Of a stretch of DNA of 64,000 bases, positions 7,799 through 17,916 are shown one piece after another (the stretch's first letter is position 1; the number at the start of each line of letters is the position of its first letter). The DNA comes from Streptomyces sp. WAC05374 (GTDB lineage Bacteria; Actinomycetota; Actinomycetes; Streptomycetales; Streptomycetaceae). The notes beneath the pieces are model-generated. The model saw nothing but the letters and a program-made list of their open reading frames with translations, was not told where the DNA came from and made no database searches. The translations under genes were made by a program, and so were the position numbers. Location of the stretch: positions 124,001 to 188,000 of the forward strand of contig NZ_SMNQ01000011.1 of the NCBI RefSeq assembly GCF_004353505.1, in the 5' to 3' direction.

Positions 7799-8560
7799 GT
7801 GACGGAGACGGCTGCGGGAACCGACTGGCGGGCCTGGCAGGAGAGCTGGGACCGGCAGCAGGAGTGGTACATGCCCGACCGCGAGGAGCGGTTCCGGGTC
7901 ATGCTCGACATGGTCGAGGCGTTCACCGGTCCCGCGCCGAGGGTCCTCGACCTCGCGTGCGGTACGGGGAGTATCACGAAGAGGCTGCTCGACCGGTTCC
8001 CGGACGCCGTCAGCACGGGCGTCGACCTCGACCCCGCGCTGCTCACCATCGCCGAGGGGTACTTCGCCGGGGACGAGCGGGTGACCTTCGTACGGGCCGA
8101 CCTCACCGACCCGCAGTGGGTGCGGGCGCTGCCGTACGAGACGTACGACGCCGTCCTGACCGCCACCGCGCTGCACTGGCTGCGCCTGGAGCCGCTGGCC
8201 GCGCTGTACGGGCAGCTCGGCGGGCTGGTCCGCGAGGGCGGCGTCCTCATGAACGCCGACCGCATGCGCGACCCGGCCACGCCCCGGATCGACGCGGCCG
8301 AGCGCGCCCACCGGCACGCCGCCATGGACCGGGCCAGGGCCGGCGGCGCCCTGGACTGGGCCGCCTGGTGGGATCTGGCCGCCGAGGACCCGGTGCTGGC
8401 CGCGCCGACCGCCGAGCGGTTCGCGATCTACGGCGAGCACGCCGAGGGCGACACGCCCTCCCTGGAGTGGCACGCCCGCACCCTGCGCGAGGCGGGGTTC
8501 GCCGAGGCGCGGGCCGTGTGGTCCTCGCCGTCGGACGCCCTGGTGCTCGCGCTGAAGTAG
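7799..8560 (+). CDS. Class I SAM-dependent methyltransferase
   Basis: 253 residues. Motif I is VLDLACGTGSITKRLL (about residues 45-60), with the acidic residue ending beta-2 at GVDLDP and motif post-I in TYDAVLTATALHWL. The substrate cannot be inferred. GTG start with GGAGG (7789-7793) 5 nt upstream. A perfect 17-bp hairpin follows. Confidence 0.87.
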   Translation: MTETAAGTDWRAWQESWDRQQEWYMPDREERFRVMLDMVEAFTGPAPRVLDLACGTGSITKRLLDRFPDAVSTGVDLDPALLTIAEGYFAGDERVTFVRADLTDPQWVRALPYETYDAVLTATALHWLRLEPLAALYGQLGGLVREGGVLMNADRMRDPATPRIDAAERAHRHAAMDRARAGGALDWAAWWDLAAEDPVLAAPTAERFAIYGEHAEGDTPSLEWHARTLREAGFAEARAVWSSPSDALVLALK

Positions 8561-8572
8561 CGGCCGGGTACG

Positions 8573-8609
8573 CGAAGGGGCGGTACGGGTGACCCGTACC
8601 GCCCCTTCG
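8573..8609. terminator. Bidirectional hairpin terminator
   Basis: Perfect 17-bp arms (8573-8589 / 8593-8609) with a 3-nt loop, between the methyltransferase and the ABC-transporter operon. Confidence 0.85.
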
Positions 8610-8616
8610 GCGCGTA

Positions 8617-9374
<758 letters not shown>

Positions 9375-9378
<4 letters not shown>

Positions 9379-10316
9379 GCGGTACCTCCCGCGGCCGGTC
9401 GGTTGGACAGGGAGAGCACGTTGGCCTTGATCTTCTGGAAGACGGTCGGCGGCAACTGGCGCGAGGAGCCGCGTGCGTAGTACCGCTCCAGGTAGTACTG
9501 GCCGACACTGAGGATCGAGGTCAGGATCAGGTACCAGGCGGCGGCGAGGAAGAGCATCTCGACCGGGGCGCCGGACGTCTGGCCGATGTCCTGCGCGTTG
9601 CGCAGCAGCTCGTAGTACTGCACGGCCGCCACCAGCGAGGTCGTCTTCAGCATGTTGATGACCTCGTTGCCCGTGGGCGGCACGATCACGCGCATCGCCT
9701 GCGGGATCACGATCCGGCGCAGGGTCTTGCCGTGGCTCATGCCCAGGGCGTGGGCGGCCTCGGTCTGGCCCTCGTCGACCGCGAGGAGGCCCGCGCGGCA
9801 GATCTCGGCCATGTACGCGGCCTCGTTCAGGCCCAGGCCGAGCAGCGCCGTCAGGAACGGCGTCATGAAGTCGGCCCACTCGTCCTTGTAGACCGGGCCG
9901 AGGTTGATGTACTCGAAGACCAGGCCCAGGTTGAACCAGACGAAGAGCTGGACCAGGACCGGGGTGCCCCGGAAGAACCAGATGTAGAACCAGGCGATCG
10001 ACGAGGTCACCGGGTTCTTCGACAGCCGCATCACCGCGAGGATGATGCCGCCGACGATGCCGATCGCCATCGACAGGACGGTCAGCAGGAGGGTCTGGCC
10101 CATGCCCTCGACGATCCGGTCGTCGAAGAAGTAGTCCGGGACCGCGCCCCAGTTGATCTTGCCCTGCGCGAAGGCGTAGATGATCGCCGCGAAGAGCGCG
10201 ATGGCGACGACGGCGGTGACGTAGCGGCCGTAGTGCCGGACGGGGATGGCCTTGATGGCTTCCGGTCCGGCGGGCGGCGTGGCGTCCTCCGGCGTCTTCT
10301 TGGTGTCAGTTGTCAC
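9375..10316 (-). CDS. Polar amino-acid ABC transporter, permease subunit
   Basis: 313 residues with an unusually long hydrophilic N-terminus, then about five membrane segments and the HisM/GlnP-type EAA loop (AEICRAGLLAVDEGQTEAAHALGM). Only one permease is encoded here, so the channel is probably a homodimer, unlike four-gene glutamate systems with two permeases. 43 bp after the binding-protein gene and overlapping the ATPase gene. Confidence 0.92.
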
Positions 10317-10359
10317 GGTGGTGCCTTTCAGGGGCCTACGTGGCGCTGGTGGCCGGGAG

Positions 10360-11349
10360 TCAGGAACCGCCGTTGATCTTGGCCTCGGTCACCGCGCCGG
10401 CGGCGACACCCCACTTGTCCAGGATCCTCTTGTACTCGCCGTTGGCGATGACGGCGTCCATCGCGGCCTTGATCGCGTCACGGAGCTGGGTGTTGCCCTT
10501 GGCCACGGCGATGCCGTACGGAGCGGCCTCGACCTGGGAGCCGACGATCTGGAAGTCGTTGCCGCCGCCCGAGGTCTTGACCGTGTACGCAGCGACCGGG
10601 AAGTCCGAGGAACCGGCGTCGGCGCCGCCGGCGCGCAGCCGGGTCTGGGCCTGCTGGTCGGTGTCGAAGGCCTCGATCGCGATCTTGCCCTTCTTGGCCT
10701 TCACGCACTTGGCGGACTCCGCCTTGGCGAGGTCCTCGGAGACCGTGCCGCGCTGCACGACCAGCTTCTTGCCGCACAGGTCGGCCCAGGACTTGATGCC
10801 CTTGTCGGCGCCCTTCTTGGTGTAGATCGACACACCGGCGCTGAAGTAGTCGACGAAGTCGACGCCCTCGCCGACCTTCTTCTTGGTCTCCGAGTCGATG
10901 CCCTGCTGACGGTCCTTGGTGTCCGTCATCGCCGACATCGCCATGTCGTAGCGCTTGGCGCGCAGACCGGTGATCAGGGTGTCGAAGGTGCCGTTCTCGA
11001 ACACGAACCGCACGCCGAGCTGCTTGCTCATGGCTTCGGCGAGGTCCGGGTCGATACCGACGACCTTGCCGTCCTTGTCCTTGAACTCGACCGGCGCGTA
11101 CGCGATGTCCGAGCCGACCTTGATCTCACCCTTGTCCCGGATCGCCTGGGGCAGCCGGTCCGAGAGCGGGGCGGCGACGGCGGGCTGGCCGGGGGTCTGC
11201 TCCACCGTGGCGGGCTTGTCGGTCTGGTCGCCGCAGGCGGTCAGCAGCATGGAGCCGGCGACCGCGATCGCGGCGACCGCGGCCACCCGGGACGTACCCG
11301 ACGTCCGGGTCTTCGCGGCGGTCGTACAGCGGGTGGTGCTTGCGGTCAT
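10360..11349 (-). CDS. Polar amino-acid ABC transporter, substrate-binding lipoprotein (SBP family 3)
   Basis: 329 residues. A lipoprotein signal peptide ends at the lipobox LTAC (about residue 38-41), followed by a flexible linker and a family 3 binding fold with FVFENGTFDTLITGLRAKRYD and LCGKKLVVQRGT. The start ATG at 11349 has GGAGGA upstream; earlier in-frame Met codons lie in the leader. First gene of the importer operon; probable ligand glutamate or another polar amino acid (inference). Confidence 0.92.
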   Translation of the reverse strand: MTASTTRCTTAAKTRTSGTSRVAAVAAIAVAGSMLLTACGDQTDKPATVEQTPGQPAVAAPLSDRLPQAIRDKGEIKVGSDIAYAPVEFKDKDGKVVGIDPDLAEAMSKQLGVRFVFENGTFDTLITGLRAKRYDMAMSAMTDTKDRQQGIDSETKKKVGEGVDFVDYFSAGVSIYTKKGADKGIKSWADLCGKKLVVQRGTVSEDLAKAESAKCVKAKKGKIAIEAFDTDQQAQTRLRAGGADAGSSDFPVAAYTVKTSGGGNDFQIVGSQVEAAPYGIAVAKGNTQLRDAIKAAMDAVIANGEYKRILDKWGVAAGAVTEAKINGGS

Positions 11350-11912
11350 GGTCGGGTTCCTCCGGCGGGTAAGAGGGAGATCCAAAGAGGGGTCGGGCAC
11401 GCACCTTCGGGTGTCGCGACCTCGTGTGATTCCGCATCTTGCCATTCGGACTGGCCCAAACAGGGGGCCTCGCATGTCAAAATCGGATAACGGGAGACCC
11501 CCGAACCCCAAAAGGCCGGTACATCAGGGCCGGACCTTCTGCGGGGTTGCCTTCTTCTCGCCGGAAAATCTCCGGTTGATCTCGTCATTCGGACGCGATG
11601 GGCGTCGCGAATGGGTCCACGTTCGGACTTGTCCAGACATCCAGCTATGAGTCATGTCACCGGCGCGCCGCTGAGGCGGGGGTCGAGCCGGACGCGATAT
11701 ACGGACTCGTCGATGGAGCGGTCTGTCGGGTAAGAAGGACCTTTACACCCCTCATCCGGGGCTCAGGGCACGTGTGCGGCGTGCCCGACGCGTTCGTACC
11801 TCCCCTGCAAGGGCGGGCCAACCGCCTCGCGCAGGCGCGGACGCGGTGCCCGCCCACCCCTCCTCAACCAGGAGTGGCCACCCTCAAACGTCATGACTTA
11901 AGGGGTCAACAA
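11350..11912. other. 563-bp intergenic region between the divergent transporter and malic-enzyme genes
   Basis: The region carries the promoters of both genes. It contains a small hairpin (CCGGA-N5-TCCGG, 11561-11575) and is clearly richer in A/T than its surroundings between about 11440 and 11760. The reading frame upstream of malic enzyme is open but lacks family similarity. No convincing small gene, tRNA or riboswitch was recognised. Confidence 0.4.
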
Positions 11913-13127
11913 ATGGCAGCGGAGATCGTCAATCCTCGCAGCGACAGTGACAACGGCACCGAGGGTGCCGACGAGCCCTTCGATCCGGCGTTCGCGCTGC
12001 ATCGGGGCGGCAAGATGGCCGTCCAGGCGACGGTTCCCATCCGCGACAAGGACGACCTGTCCCTCGCGTACACGCCCGGCGTCGCCAAGGTGTGCAGCGC
12101 CATCGCCGAGCGGCCCGAGCTCGTGCACGACTACACCTGGAAGTCCCAGGTCGTCGCCGTCGTGACGGACGGTACGGCCGTGCTCGGACTCGGTGACATC
12201 GGCCCGGAGGCCTCCCTCCCGGTCATGGAGGGGAAGGCGATCCTCTTCAAGCAGTTCGGCGGCGTGGACGCGGTGCCCATCGCGCTGGCCACGACCGACA
12301 CGGACGAGATCGTGGACACCGTCGTCCGGCTCGCCCCCTCCTTCGGCGGCGTGAACCTGGAGGACATCTCGGCCCCCCGGTGCTTCGAGATCGAGCGCAA
12401 GCTCCAGGAGCGGCTCGACATCCCGGTCTTCCACGACGACCAGCACGGCACCGCCGTGGTCACCCTGGCCGCCCTCCGGAACGCCGCCAAGCTCACCGGC
12501 CGCGGCCTCGGCGACCTGCGCGCCGTGATCTCCGGCGCGGGCGCGGCCGGCGTGGCCATCGCCAAGTTCCTCCTGGAGGCCGGGCTCGGCGACGTGGCGG
12601 TCGCGGACCGCAAGGGCATCGTCAGCCGGGACCGCGAGGACCTGACGCCGGTCAAGCGCGAGCTGGCCGAGCTCACCAACCGCGCCGGGCTCTCCGGCTC
12701 CCTGGAGAGCGCGCTGGCCGGCGCCGACGTCTTCATCGGCGTCTCCGGCGGTACGGTGCCGGAGCCGGCGATCGCGTCGATGGCGCCGAACGCCTTCGTC
12801 TTCGCGATGGCCAACCCGAACCCGGAGGTCCACCCCGACGTCGCGCACAAGTACGCGTCCGTCGTGGCCACCGGCCGGTCCGACTACCCGAACCAGATCA
12901 ACAACGTGCTCGCCTTCCCCGGCATCTTCGCGGGCGCGCTGCAGGTGCGGGCGTCCCGGATCACCGAGGGCATGAAGATCGCGGCCGCCAACGCGCTGGC
13001 GGACGTCGTCGGTGACCAGCTCGCCGCCGACTACGTGATCCCGTCGCCGTTCGACGAGCGGGTCGCCCCGGCCGTCACGGCCGCCGTGGCCGCCGCCGCG
13101 CGCGAGGAGGGCGTCGCCCGCCGCTGA
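11913..13127 (+). CDS. NAD(P)-dependent malic enzyme
   Basis: 404 residues; oxidative decarboxylation of malate to pyruvate. The SLAYTPGVAKVC segment and GLGDIGPEASLPVMEGK belong to the N-terminal malic domain; FHDDQHGTAVV precedes the Rossmann motif ISGAGAAGVAIAKFL in the NAD-binding domain. Length matches the short bacterial form without a phosphotransacetylase tail. The start at 11913 follows AAGGGG (11899-11904). A terminator hairpin lies 20 bp downstream. Confidence 0.95.
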   Translation: MAAEIVNPRSDSDNGTEGADEPFDPAFALHRGGKMAVQATVPIRDKDDLSLAYTPGVAKVCSAIAERPELVHDYTWKSQVVAVVTDGTAVLGLGDIGPEASLPVMEGKAILFKQFGGVDAVPIALATTDTDEIVDTVVRLAPSFGGVNLEDISAPRCFEIERKLQERLDIPVFHDDQHGTAVVTLAALRNAAKLTGRGLGDLRAVISGAGAAGVAIAKFLLEAGLGDVAVADRKGIVSRDREDLTPVKRELAELTNRAGLSGSLESALAGADVFIGVSGGTVPEPAIASMAPNAFVFAMANPNPEVHPDVAHKYASVVATGRSDYPNQINNVLAFPGIFAGALQVRASRITEGMKIAAANALADVVGDQLAADYVIPSPFDERVAPAVTAAVAAAAREEGVARR

Positions 13128-13146
13128 CCCCGGCAGGTCCGTGCCC

Positions 13147-13189
13147 AGGGCCCTGATCCGTCTTCCCAGGGGAGGCGGAACAGGGCCCT
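13147..13189 (+). terminator. Hairpin terminator after malic enzyme
   Basis: Outer arms AGGGCCCTG / CAGGGCCCT (13147-13155 / 13181-13189) with an inner TCCG/CGGA pairing. Confidence 0.7.
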
Positions 13190-13265
13190 TCCGCATGCCC
13201 GGGCTTGGACTTTCCGCACGTGTCCTTGGACCGCCCGCGCAATGTTCGCCGCCGCTCTTCCGGGG

Positions 13266-13276
13266 GTTCACGCACG
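13266..13276 (+). promoter_or_regulatory. Single PHO-box-like unit upstream of the phosphatase operon
   Basis: An 11-nt stretch starting GTTCACGC matches the PhoP repeat unit GKTCAYYYRSG at 10 of 11 positions. It lies 62 nt before the first gene of the PhoD operon. The neighbouring 11-nt units match poorly, so this is only suggestive. Confidence 0.25.
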
Positions 13277-13338
13277 GCTGCTGTGATGCAGCGCGCCGAG
13301 CCACCCCACCACGGACAACAGCACACAGGAGGCGCCGC

Positions 13339-13911
13339 ATGAATCTGGTCGTCAACGGGGACGCCGAGAGCGGTCCGGGAGGTACCGCCGAGCCGGTCGG
13401 GACCGTCACCGGCTGGCAGGTCGTGCAGGGCGCGCCCGCCCTCGTCGCGTACACCCTCGGCGGGGGGTACCCCACCGCCTCCGACCCCGGCCCCGCCCAG
13501 CGCGGCAGCCGGTTCTTCTCCGGCGGGAACTCCCCGCGCACCGCCCTCGTGCAGGACGTCGCCCTGCCCGCCACCGGCACCACCGGCCACGCCGCCGTCG
13601 ACGCCGGGCAGGTGCGGTACGCCGTCAGCGCCTGGCTCGGCGGATACGCCACCCAGGAGGACGGCGCCCGGCTGTCGGTGGAGTTCCGGGACGCCAGGGG
13701 CACGCCGGTCGCCCTGAGCGTGCTGGGCCCCGTGACGGCGGGGGAGCGCAAGGGGCGCACGGGCCTGCTGGAGCGCAGGGCCGGGTCCCTCGTGCCGCCC
13801 GGCGCCCGCACCGCGCGCCTGCTGCTCGTCCTGACCCGTACCGGGAGCGGCACGTCGAACGACGGCTACGCGGACGGGATCGCACTCACGCTCACGGGGG
13901 TACAGAAGTGA
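13339..13911 (+). CDS. Hypothetical beta-rich protein co-transcribed with PhoD-like phosphatase
   Basis: 190 residues. Begins MNLVVNGDAESGPGG without a signal peptide; a jelly-roll-like pattern ending DGYADGIALTLT is reminiscent of carbohydrate-binding or discoidin-type modules (inference from pattern only). GGAGG (13328-13332) fixes the start. Its stop overlaps the GTG of the phosphatase gene by 4 nt, so the two products are probably made together; how it would be exported is unclear, unless by piggy-back on the Tat substrate. Confidence 0.7.
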   Translation: MNLVVNGDAESGPGGTAEPVGTVTGWQVVQGAPALVAYTLGGGYPTASDPGPAQRGSRFFSGGNSPRTALVQDVALPATGTTGHAAVDAGQVRYAVSAWLGGYATQEDGARLSVEFRDARGTPVALSVLGPVTAGERKGRTGLLERRAGSLVPPGARTARLLLVLTRTGSGTSNDGYADGIALTLTGVQK

Positions 13912-15461
13912 CGCTCGACCGACGCACCCTGCTCAAGGCCGCCGGCGCCGCCGGGGCCCTCAACGTGGTCTGGCCGCTCAGCGCCGGGCTCTCGCCCGCC
14001 CAGGCGCGCGAGGCCGCCGAGGCGCTCGGCGCCGCCTACGACCCGGCGCCCTTCACGCTCGGCGTCGGCTCCGGCGACCCGCAGCCCACCGGCGTGGTGC
14101 TCTGGACGCGCCTCGCGCCCGAGCCGCTCGCCGCCGAGCAGAACCTGCCCGAGGTCGTCGAGGTCACCTGGGTGGTGGCCGAGGACCAGGCGCTGAGCCG
14201 GGTCGTCGCCCGGGGCACCGCGCCCGCCTCGGCCACGCTCGGCCACAGCGTCCACGTGCCCGTGGGCGGGCTGAGCGCGGGGCGCCACTACTGGTACGCG
14301 TTCACGGCGCTGGGTGTGACGAGCCGGGTGGGCCGGACGAAGACCGCGCCCGTCGGCAGCGTCCCCCGGGTACGGTTCGCCGCCGCCAACTGCCAGGCGT
14401 TCCACGACGGCTACTACGCGGCCCACCGGGGCATCGCCCGGGAGAACGTCGACTTCGTCGTCCACCTGGGCGACTACATCTACGAGCACGGGCCGGTGGG
14501 CGGCGACCACGTGCGCGACCACGAGGGCCCCGCGGTGTTCACGCTCGGCGACTACCGGCGCCGCCACGCCCTCTACAAGGGCGACGCCTCCCTGCGCGAG
14601 GCCCACGCCGCCCACCCCTGGTTCCTCACCTGGGACGACCACGAGGTGGCCAACGACTACAGCGGTACGGGCGGCGGGGCGCCGTTCATGCAGCGGCGGG
14701 CGGCCGCGTACCAGGCCTGGTACGAGAACATGCCGCACCGGGACGGCGGCGAGTCCGCGCTGCCCGACCCGGTGATCCACCGCAGCCGCCGCTGGGGCGA
14801 CCTGCTGGAGCTGACCGTCCTGGACCTGCGCTCCTACCGCTCCGCCCAGAACCTGGCGAACGGCACCATCCTGGGCGCCGGCCAGAAGTCCTGGCTCAAG
14901 GGGAACATCGACCGGGCGCCCGACTCCTGGCACGTGTGGGCCAACTCGATCATGCTCAGCCAGTTGCGGGGCCGGCCGGGCGGCTCGTACATGTTCACCG
15001 ACCAGTGGGACGGCTTCCTCGCCGAGCGCAAGGAGGTCCTGAACCACGTCCACACCAGCGGCCTCGAAGACCTCGTCGTCATCACCGGCGACTGGCACTC
15101 GGCGTTCGTCGACGACATCCGGGTCGACTTCGACGACACCTCCTCCCCCCTGGTGGGCACCGAGTTCACGGCCCACTCGGTGACCTCGGGCGCGTACTCC
15201 GCCGACTGGAACGCGACCAACGGCCCCCTCATGGGCCGGGCCAACCCGCACCTGAAGTACTTCGAGGGCAACCGGTACGGCTACGACGTCTTCGAGGTGA
15301 CGCCGGAACGGTTCAGCACCCATATGCGGGTGATCGCCGACCGCCGCGACCCGCTCTCCCCGGTCACCACCCTCACCACCTTCCACGTGGACCGGGGCCG
15401 GACCGGCTCGTACGAGGACCCGGCGACGAAGAACAGCCCGGCGCAGTGGCGCCGGGACTGA
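13908..15461 (+). CDS. phoD: PhoD-like alkaline phosphatase, Tat-exported
   Basis: 517 residues. Twin-arginine signal (DRRTLLKAAGAAGALN) at the N-terminus, then the PhoD N-terminal Fn3-like domain (about 45-140) and a metallophosphoesterase core with NCQAFHDG, HLGDYIYEHG, TWDDHEVANDY and ITGDWHSA as metal-ligand segments. Secreted Ca/Fe-dependent phosphodiesterase/phosphomonoesterase that releases phosphate from organic esters. Starts at GTG with a 4-nt overlap to the upstream gene. Phosphate (PhoP) control is known for PhoD homologues; only one weak PHO unit is visible. Confidence 0.92.
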   Translation: MTLDRRTLLKAAGAAGALNVVWPLSAGLSPAQAREAAEALGAAYDPAPFTLGVGSGDPQPTGVVLWTRLAPEPLAAEQNLPEVVEVTWVVAEDQALSRVVARGTAPASATLGHSVHVPVGGLSAGRHYWYAFTALGVTSRVGRTKTAPVGSVPRVRFAAANCQAFHDGYYAAHRGIARENVDFVVHLGDYIYEHGPVGGDHVRDHEGPAVFTLGDYRRRHALYKGDASLREAHAAHPWFLTWDDHEVANDYSGTGGGAPFMQRRAAAYQAWYENMPHRDGGESALPDPVIHRSRRWGDLLELTVLDLRSYRSAQNLANGTILGAGQKSWLKGNIDRAPDSWHVWANSIMLSQLRGRPGGSYMFTDQWDGFLAERKEVLNHVHTSGLEDLVVITGDWHSAFVDDIRVDFDDTSSPLVGTEFTAHSVTSGAYSADWNATNGPLMGRANPHLKYFEGNRYGYDVFEVTPERFSTHMRVIADRRDPLSPVTTLTTFHVDRGRTGSYEDPATKNSPAQWRRD

Positions 15462-15515
15462 CGGCGGGAGGGACATCACATCGGTGCGCGGTTCCGCCGC
15501 GCACCGGTGTCGCCC

Positions 15516-15521
15516 TAGGGT
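15516..15521 (+). promoter_or_regulatory. -10 box (TAGGGT) of a leaderless transcript
   Basis: TAGGGT ends 7 nt before the ATG at 15529. Confidence 0.55.
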
Positions 15522-15528
15522 CAGGGCC

Positions 15529-16494
15529 ATGTTCGCTGCCTACGCCGCCCGAATCGACCGCGACCAGCCCCTGAACGGCCTCGAGCTGGGCGAACGCCCG
15601 GCTCCCGAGGTACGCCCCGGCTGGACCACCGTCACCGTCAAGGCCGCCTCCCTCAACCACCACGACCTGTGGTCGCTGCGGGGCGTCGGACTGGGCGAGG
15701 ACAAGCTGCCGATGATCCTCGGCTGTGACGCCGCCGGCCTCGACGAGGACGGCAACGAGGTCGTCGTCCACTCCGTCATCGGGCAGAGCGGTCACGGTGT
15801 CGGCCCGAAGGAGCCGCGCTCCATCCTGACCGAGCGCTACCAGGGCACGTTCGCCGAGAAGGTCGCCGTCCCGGCCTGGAACGTGCTGCCCAAGCCGAAG
15901 GAGCTGTCCTTCGAGGAGGCCGCCTGCCTGCCGACCGCGTGGCTCACCGCGTACCGCATGCTCTTCACCAACGCGGGCGTGCGCCCCGGCGACTCGGTCC
16001 TCGTCCAGGGCGCGGGCGGCGGCGTCGCCACGGCCGCCATCGTCCTCGGCAGGGCCGCCGGGCTGCGGGTCTTCGCCACCAGCCGTGACGAGGCCAAGCG
16101 GAAGCGGGCGGTCGAGCTGGGCGCGCTGGAGGCGTACGAGCCGGGCGAGCGGCTGCCGCAGCGGGTGGACGCGGTCATCGAGACCGTCGGCGCGGCCACC
16201 TGGTCGCACTCGGTCAAGTCGCTGCGGCCCGGCGGCACGCTGGTGATCTCGGGCGCGACGAGCGGCGACCGGCCCTCGCACGCGGAGCTGACGCGCATCT
16301 TCTTCCTGGAGCTGAAGGTCGTCGGCTCGACGATGGGCTCGAAGGACGAGCTGGAGGACCTGCTCGCCTTCTGCGCGACGACGGGGGTGCGCCCGGTCAT
16401 CGACGAGGTGCTGCCCCTGGACCGGGCGCGGGAGGGCTTCGAGAAGATGGCCGCCGGCGACCTCTTCGGCAAGATTGTCCTCAACCCCTCTTGA
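15529..16494 (+). CDS. Zinc-binding dehydrogenase / quinone oxidoreductase (MDR superfamily)
   Basis: 321 residues. Medium-chain dehydrogenase fold: N-terminal GroES-like domain with SLNHHDLWSLRG and a nucleotide-binding domain with VQGAGGGVATAAIVLG (about residues 160-175). It lacks the usual structural-zinc cysteine cluster. Probable NADPH-dependent reductase with unknown substrate. The start is set by the leaderless TAGGGT box. Confidence 0.88.
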   Translation: MFAAYAARIDRDQPLNGLELGERPAPEVRPGWTTVTVKAASLNHHDLWSLRGVGLGEDKLPMILGCDAAGLDEDGNEVVVHSVIGQSGHGVGPKEPRSILTERYQGTFAEKVAVPAWNVLPKPKELSFEEAACLPTAWLTAYRMLFTNAGVRPGDSVLVQGAGGGVATAAIVLGRAAGLRVFATSRDEAKRKRAVELGALEAYEPGERLPQRVDAVIETVGAATWSHSVKSLRPGGTLVISGATSGDRPSHAELTRIFFLELKVVGSTMGSKDELEDLLAFCATTGVRPVIDEVLPLDRAREGFEKMAAGDLFGKIVLNPS

Positions 16495-16554
16495 TGGTCC
16501 GTCAGTTCCGCTGATGGGATCTCCGGCACTGTCCACCGTGCCGGAGGTCCCGTC

Positions 16555-17916
16555 ATGCGCACGCTCGCCCTCGCACTCTCCGCCGCCCTGCTGGCTCTCG
16601 CCCCTCCCGCCGCGGCGGACGCCGCTCCCGCCCCGGTGCCCGCCGGCGAGCCCGGCATACCCCGCCTGACCGACGACCGGGGCCGCGTCCTGACGCTGCG
16701 CGGCTGGAACGTCGAGGACAAGACCCACCGCGGCGAGGCGGCCCTGTCCGCCATCACCGAGAAGCACTTCCGCGACATGCGCGCCCGCGGCTTCAACTTC
16801 GCCCGCCTGCTGGTCTTCTGGGACGACCTGGAACCCGCGCGCGGCCGGTACAGCGAGGCGTACCTCCGCAAGATCGAGCGCGTCCTGGACTGGGCCGAAC
16901 GGCATGACGTGCACGTCCTGATCGACGCCCACCAGGACGTCTTCGGCCCCGCCTTCGGCCACCGGGGCATCCCGGAGTGGGCCACCCGCACCGACGGCCT
17001 GCCCTTCACCCCGCACCCGGACGACTGGTTCTCCGAGTACTTCGAACCGGCCGTGCAGCGGGCCTTCACGCACCTGTACGAGGACGAGGATCTGCGGCGC
17101 GCCCAGGCACGGATGTGGCGGGTCCTCGCCGACCGGTTCGCGCACCACCCGGCGGTGCTCGGCTACGACCTCATCAACGAGCCGATGGGCGAGCTGCGCG
17201 AGGGCGAGGACCTGCCCGCGGCCGCCCGCCGGATCGAGCGCGACCAGCTCACGCCCCTGTACAACCGCCTGGCCGACGCGATCCGTTCGGTCGACGACGA
17301 CAACTGGATCTTCGTCGAGCCGACGCCGATCGTGGGCGAGGGCGTCCCCACGGGCCTGGGCCGGATCGACGACCCGAAGGTGGTCTACGCCCCGCACTTC
17401 TACAACACCGCGATGGAGGCGGGCGCGGACTACGACCCGTCGGCGGGCTGGATCGAGGCGTACGAGGCGGCCGTGACGGCCTACCCGAAGGAGTACCGGG
17501 TGCCGATCGTGGTGGGGGAGTGGGGCCCGCTGAACAACGCCCTGCCGAACATGGGCCGCTTCTACCGCGAGGCGCTGGCCTCCCTGAACCGCTACAGCTC
17601 CGGCTGGGCGGGTTACGTGTGGTGCTACGGCGGCGGTTACTGCGCGGTGGACGGCGCGGGCGCCTGGCGCGCCAACAAGGAGCGGACGGCCGCGCCGTAC
17701 GCGGAGGCGGTGGCGGGCCGGGTGGTCGAGCAGGGCCCGTCGCGGCTGGTGTACGTCGCCGGGCGGGGCGGTGCCACGGTGCTCTCCCTGCCGGGCCCCA
17801 CGGGCTGGCGCGTGTCGCTGGAGGGGCGCGCGTGGCGGGTGCCGGCCCCGGCCGGGCGGGTGGTGGTGCGGGCGGTGCCGGGGGCGACGGTCACGGTGAC
17901 TGTCAACCAGGGTTGA
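16555..17916 (+). CDS. Secreted GH5 glycosidase, endoglycoceramidase-like
   Basis: 453 residues. Signal peptide to about residue 24, then a GH5 (beta/alpha)8 barrel: the acid/base Glu209 lies in LINEPMG, the nucleophile Glu322 in VVGEWGPL; an AHQDVFG segment is also typical of endoglycoceramidase-type GH5. A C-terminal beta-sandwich (about 375-453) completes it. Likely hydrolyses glycolipids or related glycosides outside the cell. GGAGG precedes the ATG. Its stop codon lies inside the promoter/operator of the next gene. Confidence 0.88.
   Translation: MRTLALALSAALLALAPPAAADAAPAPVPAGEPGIPRLTDDRGRVLTLRGWNVEDKTHRGEAALSAITEKHFRDMRARGFNFARLLVFWDDLEPARGRYSEAYLRKIERVLDWAERHDVHVLIDAHQDVFGPAFGHRGIPEWATRTDGLPFTPHPDDWFSEYFEPAVQRAFTHLYEDEDLRRAQARMWRVLADRFAHHPAVLGYDLINEPMGELREGEDLPAAARRIERDQLTPLYNRLADAIRSVDDDNWIFVEPTPIVGEGVPTGLGRIDDPKVVYAPHFYNTAMEAGADYDPSAGWIEAYEAAVTAYPKEYRVPIVVGEWGPLNNALPNMGRFYREALASLNRYSSGWAGYVWCYGGGYCAVDGAGAWRANKERTAAPYAEAVAGRVVEQGPSRLVYVAGRGGATVLSLPGPTGWRVSLEGRAWRVPAPAGRVVVRAVPGATVTVTVNQG

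Noticed and set aside
11598..11912. N-terminal extension of malic enzyme by 105 codons
   Set aside because: No similarity to malic enzymes and no ribosome site; AAGGGG before 11913 and family N-terminus support the shorter form.
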